A stretch of 64,000 bases of DNA from Brassica napus (taxonomy: Eukaryota; Streptophyta; Magnoliopsida; Brassicales; Brassicaceae). A program made the translations under genes and the position numbers. The notes beneath the pieces were generated by a model that saw nothing but the letters and a program-made list of their open reading frames with translations, was not told the origin of the DNA and did no database searches. The stretch lies in assembly GCF_020379485.1 (NCBI RefSeq), contig NC_063452.1, forward strand, positions 8,907,065-8,971,064, read 5' to 3'. This document shows positions 54,675 to 64,000 of the stretch, piece after piece. How positions within the stretch are numbered: position 1 is the first letter of the stretch; every line of letters starts with the position of its first letter.

Positions 54675-55841
54675 TAGGCCTGGGCATTTTAACTTGGACC
54701 CGAAGACCCGAACCGGAACCGATCCAAAAATACCCGACCCGGAACCGGACCGAAAATTTACAAATACCTTTTAAGTCTAAATTTTTTTTATCCGAAAGAA
54801 CCGGAACCGAAAAGGAACCGATCCGAATAGACCTAGATCCGAAAAAAACCGACCCGAATAGACCCAATCCGATAAAAACCGATTTGTACCCGACTTAAAA
54901 ACATGTATATCTAAAACTACGATGTTTTCTGTTCTATTTTATATATATTATTGGGCAAATCTCCAAAATGTATCACAAAAATAGCACTCTAAAACTAAAA
55001 TGACCAAAATAGCACCTTTCTAAGTTTATCCTTTGAAAATTTTAATTTTTTTATTTTTCAAAATTTGAAATCTTATCCCCAAAACCTCATTTCTCAACTC
55101 TAAACCCTAAACCCTAAACTCTAAACTCTAAACCCTAAACCCTAAACCCTAAATTCTAAACCCTAAACCCTAAACCCTAAACCCTAAACCCTAATCTATA
55201 AACCCTAAACCCTAAACTCTAAACCATAAACCCTAAACCCTAAATCCTAAACCCCACCCTTTAACTCTAAACCCTAAGTTTGTGATTTTTGATAAAACAT
55301 TAAGTGCTATTTTTGTGATTTTTGACCTTGAGTGCTAGTTTGGGAACAAAAACTTGATTTAGTACTATTTTTGTCTTTTTCTCTATATTATTTTATGATT
55401 TAGTTAAAATATCTTTTGTTAACAACATTTGTTATTATTTGTTAATATTTTTAAAGTAATATAAAGCTTTAAAATGTAAAATTTAGAGTTTTAAAATATT
55501 TTATTTTAATTATTAATAGTTTCATTTAAGTTGTTTAGTAAAATTTTAGATATATATGACAAATATTCAACTAAAGTTGATGGAATTGGGTATATCATGT
55601 CATTTTCAGATCCTAAATACCTGAACCCGACCCGGATCTGATATGGACCCGAAAAATTACGGATATTTTATGGTTATTTTAATTATAGACCCGAACCGAC
55701 CCGGACCCGAGAAGAACCGACCCAAACCCGAACCGAAAATTTCTAAGTACCTATTAGGTCTAAATATTTAGGACCCGAAAAGACCCGGACTCGAAAAGAA
55801 CCGGCTCGAACCCGATCCGAAGACCCGAACGGCTAGGCCTA
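54675..55841. mobile_element. hAT-like element with internal telomere-like array, 1167 bp
   Basis: Starts TAGGCCTGGGCATTTTA and ends CGGCTAGGCCTA. GGTGAGA occurs near both ends (54665-54671, three bases outside the left end, and 55842-55848). The terminal parts are ACCCGAACCGG-rich. The interior contains a second inserted repeat (about 54950-55385) with CCCTAAA units at 55095-55275. Confidence 0.68.
55095..55275. repeat. Interstitial telomere-like repeat
   Basis: About twenty CCCTAAA units, mostly perfect near 55120-55200, all in one orientation, inside AT-rich sequence that contains AAAATAGCAC-like words on both sides. Confidence 0.88.
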
Positions 55842-57135
55842 GGTGAGAGAAGGGTCGAGGAATGAAATGAGATGGAAAAGGGTTTTTGACCGGTCCGGTA
55901 TAACCGGGACCCGATGTATACTCTGGTTCGGTCACTGCTTCCCAACTCCATTCAATTTTCATTATCATGACTACTAGGCCTCGGTTACTTATTATTAGGG
56001 TTGGGATCAAATTTTCCGGGTTTTGGGGTTCAGCTTCTTAAGCTCATTTCGAGTTTTATATATAATCGAGTAAAATTAATAACATTTCAGGTTCGAAATG
56101 TCATTTCAAATCACATGTAAAAAACTGTTTTGGAACCGAACTTAGTTCAGATTCAAATAATGTCCATCAGGTTTTGCCTTGCCATCTCCGGCGATGTCCA
56201 ATATCCATGAGACCGAATCACCGTAATTTACGTAATTCACGGAAGACATTTAACATGGCATTTTCACGATTAAATAATATTTCATTCTTGCCACCAGATT
56301 TTTTACTCCTATTTCTGCCCTTATGATATTACTAGCCATTATGGAAGAGTCGAATCCGCCAATCATACTTTTCCAGCTATGTAGTAGCTCTTGTCACAAT
56401 AGGGGTTCCTAAGGCTGGACTTGTCCTAAAATAGCCATAGTGTTGATTGCTCTAACTTCTTTTTGAGGAAGTGCATCAAGTGCTTAAGGAATTTTGGGAT
56501 ATCATGCCCCACAAATTAGTTGCCAAGTGTGCTCTAACAGGGTACTCTACCACAAGATCGAGTTACAACTCAGAGCTCGGGTAGTTTTACAAATCATATC
56601 AAAATAAATATGAATTAAATTTTAAATACTTATTTTGAGTACTAATTCAAATCTTCGAATATTTGTTCGGATTCGGGTTTTCAGATTTTCAAAAATTTTG
56701 GGTATACAGATTCGGATGATAGCCAATGCCCAAGTACCGTCCTACAAGATTCTTTTCATGTATTTTTACAAATCGGACAGGGTAAGGATTGATCCTCATG
56801 TCAGATTTGGGTTACAGGTCTTTGACCAAACATAATTATCACATGAAAAAACTTGTAAGAATAAAGTGGTAAGTTCCAAAAGCTTGTAGCTTTTTTATTA
56901 ACAATACTGGAGATTAAAAAATCCAAAAATCAAGCAGTTGTTATATGTTCATGTCTGAGAATTGAATAAAATCTCTATAGAAATGAAACATATAATATAT
57001 CTGTCTGAGAAACATTCTAAACATTACAATAACATTGCTTTTTAGCTTACATGCTTCTACTCTCAGAACCTCAAAATCCTTTATTCATATTATCCCAAGA
57101 AAATCAATCTACCACTGGTCGTTTCAAAAGAGATT
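55842..57135. other. Intergenic with a hAT remnant
   Basis: 56640-56730 contains GGATTCGGG-like words from the CCGAACC-rich family, without ends. The right part is the 3' untranslated region of PERK4. No other gene is seen. Confidence 0.45.
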
Positions 57136-59651
57136 TCATTTAGGAGCATTAGGACTTTTAATCTCTTTAGAATCATTGTTAGATGATCCTTCACCTTCAC
57201 TGCTTTGGAAGTCTTGGGTCGACAAAGCTATCTGTCTGAATTTCTTCATATCTGCATTGTAAGATGTCTGGCTATAATCTGAGCTTGTTCCTGATGTCCC
57301 GTAAATGTTACTATGTCCCGGCTTCACACCTTCATATAAAACATCTAGTGACACTTCTCCTTCTAACGCTCTTACAATCTGAAAGAAAACAAAACATAAC
57401 ATTTTTTTTGTTATTATCTGAAAACAAAAGGAATCCATTTTGATGTTATACTATTGGTTCACCTGGCTCATCTTTGGGCGTTTACGTCCAGAATGGCGAA
57501 TGCTAGCAGCAGCACAAGTCACCATTCGAGCCATTTCTTGCGGGTTGTAGTTGCCTTCAAGCCTTACATCTGCGAGCTCATTAAAGTTTCCATCTTCTAG
57601 CGCGCGAACCATGATAGGACGAGCCTATATTTGTAGTAAAGTGCAATCAGTAGTACCCGTAAAAAAGGCAAAAGCATATACCAACGTTTGTAAGTAGGAA
57701 AAATGAAAAAAACATATATACCCAGTCTACTAAGGTGTCGTCCATGGTACTGTTACTATCGACCGGTCTTTTCCCAGTGATTAGTTCTAACAACATGACA
57801 CCGTACGAGAAAACATCGGACTTCTCAGTTAATTTACCGCTCGATGCATATTCTGGAGCTAGATATCTACACATGTTTGTGCAGAGAAGTAAATTGGTCA
57901 CTCTACAAAGGTTATGCTTCTTGAGTAGTATGAAAAATCTTATCTAGTGAAAAAAACGCTTACCCGAAAGTTCCCATCACACGAGTAGATACATGAGTGT
58001 AGTTATCAGAAGTTAACTTGGCCAATCCAAAATCAGCCACCTGAAAAAAGACAAATGCTTAAAGTCACCAGCTATAGTGATTTTGTATCAACATAAACTG
58101 AAGCTGAATGCAGCCACTAGTTTATCACACCATTGCATCAAAGTTGAAGTCCAAGAGAATGTTTGCAGACTTGATGTCACGGTGAATGATCCGAGGATGG
58201 CCTATGACGATTTCTCAGCCCAAAATGAATTACTAGTCAGAAATTTTTTTCACTTTTTTTGCAACATTGGTTGAGATATGAGATTGGTGTAATGTTGAAA
58301 CTCACAGTCTTCATGAAGATAAGCGAGTCCTTTCGCAGAACCTAATGCGATACGCATCCTGGTGGAGAAATCCATTACTGGAAGATTCTTCCCTGTAATA
58401 ATAATAACAACCAACAAAGGTTAAAAAGTCTTGAATCTATAGACTACATAAAACATTGTGTTGTAAGTTTGAAGTGTCTAACCATGAAGATGATATTCCA
58501 AAGTATTGTTAGGAACAAATTCATAAACCAACATTCTCTGCCCATCAGCAATACAATATCCAACCAAAGAAACAAGATATCGATGATGCACACGGCTAAT
58601 GATATCAACCTCAGCTTGAAACTCTCTTTCTCCTTGTCCGCTACCCGATTTCAAACTCTTAACCGCGACTTCTTTCCCACTAGGCAACACACCTTTATGC
58701 ACATACCCAAATCCTCCCTGTCCCAAAAGGTTAGAATCCACAAAGCCTCCTGTTGCAGCCGCGAGCTCTTGGTAAGTAAAAGTGCTTTTGTTGAATCCGA
58801 GGGCTAGAGTAGGTGGAGGAGGAGGTAAAACCGGGCGTGCTGGTCCTGAGTACAAGGAAGAATTATCTCCGCTTGCAGGCATCCGTGGAGGAGGAGGAGG
58901 CGGTGATGGTCCACTGCCTCCCCAACCACCAGAAGGTTGTTGGTTTTGGCCTTGTGAATTTAGGTGCCAATTTGGATAATTCTGTGAAGCATTGTTGCTG
59001 TTGTTGTTGTTTCCATAGTATTGATATTGATTTCCTGAGAAATATGTAAAATGGTGAAACTTTTGATGCAGCAACAGACGTACGTATATGTGTGTAGTAA
59101 ATGGTTTTACCTTTCATGGATTCAGCGTCGAAGGAATCATCTTTTCTCTTCCTTCTGCGTCTAAGACACACAATAATAAGCACGATCATCAATAGTCCAG
59201 CTCCAGCTAATACACCTATAATGATCGCCGTATTCGTATTAATACCTCCTCCCCCTCCTCCACCGCTAGTGCCGCTACCTCCACCACTAGTACTGCTGCC
59301 ACCTCCACTAGAGGGAGAATTATTCGAGCGAGAGCTACCATTATCTCCAGATGGTGACGTTCTACTACCACCATTATCTCCACCCCTAGATGGAGGAGAA
59401 GGAGGGGAGCCACGTGACGGTGGAGACTCATTGCCGCCGCCATTTCCTCCACCACCCTGTGATGCCGGTGGAGGAGGAGAGTTATTGCTGGAAACCGGGG
59501 GAGAAGGAGCTTGTGGAGCTGGTGGTGAGGTGGAATCAGGAGGAGGAGGTGATGAGCCTTCTTGAGTAGGAGGAGGAGGAGATGGAGACGGTGGAGACGG
59601 AGAAGAGCTTGAATTTGACGGTGGGGGAGCAGATTCTGGGGAAGAAGCCAT
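57136..59651 (-). CDS. PERK4: Proline-rich extensin-like receptor kinase PERK4, 8 exons
   Basis: Exons on the minus strand: 59651-59111, 59034-58483, 58392-58306, 58201-58131, 58040-57964, 57866-57722, 57624-57463 and 57378-57136. They join in frame to 625 codons plus stop. The N-terminal ~140 residues are P/S-rich with [13 protein letters not shown] extensin motifs that tie to the cell wall; there is no classical signal peptide, as in other PERKs. One transmembrane helix follows ([20 protein letters not shown]) and a basic stop-transfer RRRRKRK. The kinase has [34 protein letters not shown] and [10 protein letters not shown], so it is active-type. Arabidopsis PERK4 links the wall to ABA and calcium signalling in roots. 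Downstream of the LCV3 and DnaJ genes it matches At2g18470. No defects. Confidence 0.95.
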
Positions 59652-61376
59652 TGGAGAAGAAGAAGAAACCTCTAAAATACAAACTCTCTATCTTCTCTCC
59701 CTTAATCACTCAAATTGTCTAAGAACAACAAACAACAAACAACAAAACGTAGATACACAAATCATTTATCAGATGGTGTTATTTGACCATGATTTCTTGT
59801 GTTATTATATTTGTCAGATAACTAACAATTAACAGCAAACAGAGTAATGCTAAGATTGTTAGATTTAATACAAAACTAGCAAGAGATTAGTACCTTAGAG
59901 AAAAAGATTAAGGGGAGAGTGCAAGAATAGAGAGAGAAAGAAACATTTTGGTAAGAAAATGATTATAGAAAGTAAGTAAAGAGATGAGATTTGCTCAGTC
60001 TTCATCCCGACAAACATGCCTCTTCTCTCTCTGTGTCTTAATAACTGTTTTTCTGTTAGTTAGTTGCATCGGTCTTATTTTTTTCATTTTGAGTCCATGA
60101 TATTAGGAGCTAAAGATGTTGATTCAATTCCACGTAAATCCATGCATTATTTGTTTGTTAGTTGCATCCATTGAATTAACTCATCTTTTGTTTTATTTAA
60201 AGCTTTAAATTTAAATGGTTAATCCATTTTTTTAAATTATTTTACATTGATCAAAGTTTGTTTGAGTGTTGTTATAATAGAAATGAGATAATATATTATT
60301 TTACATATATTTTATGTTTTAAATAATAACCCACAAAAAATGTAATCCTAATATTAACAATAATCTGATTTACCATATAAACAAATATTATATGTAGTAC
60401 CAATTTTAAAATTTTATTTATATCAAATAAATAAATATTAATTTATTTTAATATTTTACTTATATAAAATAAATAAATATTAACTTATTTTTATATTCCA
60501 ATATAAATAATATCAGCTGATATTATATGATGAACATAGCATAATACAAAAAAATGTTTAAATAATGAAACCATTTAGATAAATAAATTATATAAAGTAA
60601 CGTGTGATTCATAAATATAAGAGGAGTAAATATTATGTAGAATTGATGAATCACATGTTGGAATCAATAATTATGATGCGCCGTTAGAATTTTAATGAGA
60701 ACATAAAGCAACAAAAGTCCTTGTAACAACACGAATGTTCAAAAGTCCTTCATGTGTACTGTGTAGATCATCTTCAGTTATTGGATATTTGACCTTTAAT
60801 AAAGAGTATAGTTTCATTTCAAACACACAATGACACAAAAAGTAATAAACCAAAATAGGGTAAAAATTAGTAATGTTCTTGTTTTAATAATATAGACAGG
60901 AATCTGTGATTGGTTTGCAAAATTTGGGTAGTTAAGTTGTTATTTATGTATGCAAACTATGCTACACATCTAACCCCAGGTTAAAAATTATAAAAATGCT
61001 AGGTTGAAAACTAGACATACATCTTAATTCTTTACATGGTGCATGTGCAATCAGAATTAACGACTAATCAAACCAGACCGGTTTTATGACAAAGTGATTG
61101 GATTTTTAATAATCGAACAAAAGAAGCCATGCCTCGTAGGTAACTAATAGTTCAATATACCAGTGCCATGACATACAATCAATCGATCTAACAGAAGTCT
61201 ATCAGAATACGTAACTATTGGAGTGTTGGACCACAAGCCTATTAGACTTAATTTTGTCACACTTATAATTCCGAAGAAGATTTTATCCTCAAATGTAACA
61301 ACTTTGTAACACAATTTTCAACAACTTAATTCAGGAGAGGTAACGTATCGGGAAAGTCATCTATCGAGCCCTTCAC
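59652..61376. other. PERK4 promoter side and spacer
   Basis: 59652-60060 holds the leader and probable promoter of PERK4 (GA-rich near 59905-59945). The remainder is AT-rich, with the repeated TATAAATAAATAAATATTAA-like sequence near 60420-60485. No gene is found. Confidence 0.5.
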
Positions 61377-61384
61377 TATATATA
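61377..61384 (+). promoter_or_regulatory. TATA box of the P450 gene
   Basis: TATATATA lies ~70 bp before the start codon. Confidence 0.65.
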
Positions 61385-61449
61385 CAAGTCTCTTTGGAAT
61401 TGTACACTCACCTCTCAAGAAACATAGCTTAAAAAGAGAAAATTTGAAA

Positions 61450-63053
61450 ATGGCGATCTTGCTCTCTTTGTTTTTGGTTTTGCTTCTTACTCTTGTATCA
61501 TCAATCTTTCTTAAGAAGTTACAAAACTCAAAACTCAATCTTCCTCCTAGCCCCTCAAGTCTTCCTCTCATTGGAAACTTGCATCATGTTGCAGGGTTGC
61601 CTCACAGATGTTTTCATAAGCTATCAATCAAATATGGACCGGTGATGCTTCTTCGACTTGGCTTTGTTCCGGTGGTTGTGATCTCATCCAGTGAAGCAGC
61701 TGAAGCGGTTCTAAGAACTCATGACTTGGAATGTTGCAGCCGACCAAAGACGTTCGGGACAAGAAAACTCTCTTACGGCTTTAAAGACATCTCCTTTTCT
61801 CCATACGGTGCTTATTGGCGGGAAATGCGAAAAATCGCGGTTATTGAGCTTTTTAGCCTTAAGAAGGTTCAATCTTTTAGGTACATTAGAGAGGAAGAGG
61901 TCGACTTCGTGGTAAAGAATCTGACGGAATCTTGCTTGAAACAATCTTCCGTGGATTTAAGCAAAACCTTCTTCTCCCTCACCGCAAGCATCATCGGTAG
62001 AGTAGCTTTAGGACAGAACTTCCACGAGAGCGGCTTCATTATTGATCAAGAAAGGATCAAAACGCTTGTTACGGACGCAGTGGAAGCTCTAGGGACTTTC
62101 ACTTTCTCTGACATCTTCCAGGGCGGAGTCGGAAGATTCGTAGACTTGCTGTTTCAACGACACAAGAAGATCAACAAAATCTTTAAAGAGCTTGATGCTT
62201 TTTATCAGCATGTGATTGATGATCACTTGAAGCCAGAAGGAAGGAAAAATCTGGATATCGTTTCCTTGATGTTGGATATGATCGATAAACCCGAAAATGC
62301 AGATTCTTTCAAACTCAATATGGATAATCTCAAGGCAATCCTCATGGTAAGAAGCCCATCAAATCATGGTTTTGTTTCACATCTTATATTAAACCACAAC
62401 TATATAGAATTAGATTTTAATGTTTGTTATGTGATCTTCAGAATGTGTTTCTTGGCGGGATAGATACAAGCTCTATAATAATGATTTGGGCGATGACAGA
62501 ACTTGTTAGAAACCCTAGAGTGATGAAGAAAGCTCAGGAAAATATTCGAACCATCCTTGGGGCCAAAAGGGAAAGAATAACTGAAGATGATCTATACAAA
62601 GTTGATTACTTAAAGCTCATAATCAAGGAAACATTCAGATTGCATCCACCAGTTCCATTTATCGTCCCAAGGGAAACAATGTCTCACATCAAGATCAAAG
62701 GCTACGATATTCCCCCGAGAACGCAAATCCAAATTAATGTATGGACAATCGGACGTGACCCCAAGCGTTGGACCGACCCTGAAGATTTCATCCCTGAACG
62801 GTTTACTAATAGTTCTGTAGATTTCAGAGGACAACATTTTGACCTATTACCTTTTGGTTCTGGTCGAAGGATGTGTCCCGCGATGTCAATGGCGGTTGCT
62901 ACTGTGGAACTAGGTTTGATGAATTTGCTTTACTTCTTCGACTGGGGATTGCCAAATGGGATGGAAATTGGAGAAATTGACATGGAAGAATTTGGCAATC
63001 TCACCATTATCAAGAAACTACCTCTTCAACTTGTACCCCTCCGACGTTACTGA
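61450..63053 (+). CDS. Cytochrome P450, CYP71B-type, 2 exons
   Basis: Exons 61450-62346 and 62442-63053 give 502 aa. The intron lies just before the I-helix, as in A-type plant P450s. N-terminal membrane anchor ([20 protein letters not shown]), proline hinge ([13 protein letters not shown]), WREMRKI C-helix, I-helix GGIDTSS (~304-310), ExxR as KETFRLHPP (E362, R365), PERF, and the heme loop [11 protein letters not shown] with the ligand C444. It would sit on the ER and hydroxylate a small specialised metabolite with electrons from P450 reductase; the substrate cannot be told. The last position of the FxxGxRxCxG signature is Ala, which I believe occurs in some CYP71B members. No neighbour suggests a biosynthetic cluster, and I cannot name the ortholog. 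Confidence 0.93.
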
Positions 63054-63385
63054 TGTGGAGTCTAAAAGGCTTGACAGCATGGCAAGATCATTAGTAAGGA
63101 ACGTAAGGTTCTTATAGATATTGTTGCGTTATGTAATAATTGATGTTTGAACGATACTATATCAAGAAATAATAAAGTTCAGTGTTTTATTTAGAAATAA
63201 TAATTGATTTTTCATTTAGGCTGTAACTAGTAACTGTTAAAAGGAATATAAGGAATACGAAGGAAATGAATGAAAAGAAATAAAACAATAGGAAAATCTA
63301 TTCCTCGCCTAATTTGATAAGAAATAATTGTAGTCTAATATTCATTAAATTTTAAGGAATGTGAAAGAACCATAAGAAACAAATA
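63054..63385. other. 3' region of the P450 gene and spacer
   Basis: AATAAA at about 63170 may be the polyadenylation signal. Otherwise AT-rich sequence up to the Helitron. Confidence 0.5.
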
Positions 63386-64000
63386 TCTATCTATTTTATT
63401 AAAGTAGAAGTATTTTAACCTTTTGTTTGGCAACATAGATAGTAGTTAAAAAAAATAGTGATGTTTGGAAACATGAATAGCAGTAAGTTAGAAAAAAAAA
63501 TAATGGGCTTATGCTATTAAAAAATTGGAAAACCATTACATTATGTTAAAAAGTAATGAGCTTATCTTAATTGATATACATATTCAAATTAAAATAATAA
63601 TTTAAATTGATTTATATCAAAAATTCATTCAAAAATTGATTTTTGCTAACATATTTTCCAATAACCATTATAAAAATGTTTTCAATATATATAAAAAAAA
63701 TACAATACAAAGCCAAATTTCAAACACCAACTTAAATAATGGGTTTTATATTTCACATAGAAATTTGAAAAATAATATGTGTGATTATTTATATGATTGG
63801 ACGTACAAAATATTATTAATTATAAGATTACTTATTTGATGGTACGTATAAAATACGATTAATTATATGATAACACATATTTTTGTAACCTATGACACAT
63901 ATAGGATATATAATAGTGATTAGGAGTGGGCGTTCGGGTTTGTTTTCGGGTCTATTTGGGATTTCGTGTTCGGTTCAGATCTTTGAGAATTCGGTTCGGA
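63386..64000 (+). mobile_element. Helitron 5' part, cut by the window end
   Basis: Starts TCTATCTATTTTATTAAAG after A. From 63515 on it is nearly identical to 3629-4232, including the beginning of the nested hAT-like insertion (TTAGGAGTGGGCGTTCGGG at about 63920). The 3' end lies beyond the window. Confidence 0.78.

Noticed and set aside
58782..59565. Plus-strand frames rich in Gly, Glu and Pro
   Set aside because: Antisense shadows of the proline-rich exon of PERK4.

Overview
This is nuclear DNA of a crucifer, most likely a Brassica. The coding sequence reads as Brassicaceae throughout, and five genes in the right half follow the order of the Arabidopsis chromosome 2 interval At2g18370 to At2g18470: a type-1 lipid-transfer protein (LTP8), a GATA factor of the HAN clade (GATA20), a LIKE-COV relic (LCV3), a DnaJ-domain protein and the receptor kinase PERK4. 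The Arabidopsis genes I would expect between GATA20 and LCV3 are not visible, which fits gene loss after Brassica genome triplication. Everything between the genes is AT-rich and packed with nested transposons.

Layout. 1-6.8 kb: nested Helitrons and hAT elements, including a foldback split by a Helitron with a readable empty site. 6.8-7.8 kb: an unrecognised decayed gene. 8.1-12.8 kb: a complete but dead Ty1/copia element (minus strand, CAAGC target duplication). 13.4-15.4 kb: an inverted pair of PIF/Harbinger deletion derivatives that keep the 3' ends of both Harbinger genes. 15.5-22.4 kb: an alpha/beta-hydrolase pseudogene carrying two related MITEs in one exon, hAT elements and a retroposed insert. 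22.9-24.0 kb: a clean Helitron.

24,342-33,729 is the centrepiece: a full-length Mutator-like element (MULE) with imperfect ~40 bp terminal inverted repeats and a perfect 9 bp target duplication (TTCTTGTAT). It carries two open convergent genes. One is a six-exon ULP1-type (C48) cysteine protease gene with a DUF1985-like N-terminal half, predicted 916 aa. The other is a MURA-type transposase of 798 aa with zinc-finger, DDE, SWIM, AT-hook and CCHC modules. This resembles the Kaonashi (ULP-carrying) MULEs of Arabidopsis. Its noncoding parts (every intron, both flanks, the intergenic spacer) are filled with a short repeat built on AAGTCGTC/GACGACTT, and the inferred leader intron of the transposase gene holds a ~290 nt inverted repeat that could fold into a long hairpin RNA.

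34-64 kb: LTP8 (plus), a decayed CACTA element split by a solo LTR, GATA20 (minus), a SINE, hAT and foldback elements (two with telomere-like repeats), the LCV3 pseudogene (plus), the DnaJ gene (minus, 7 exons), PERK4 (minus, 8 exons), a CYP71B-type P450 (plus, 2 exons), and finally the start of a Helitron related to the one at 3.6-4.7 kb.

Exon structures were read by eye from splice sites and reading frame. Family names come from recognised motifs, not from searches.
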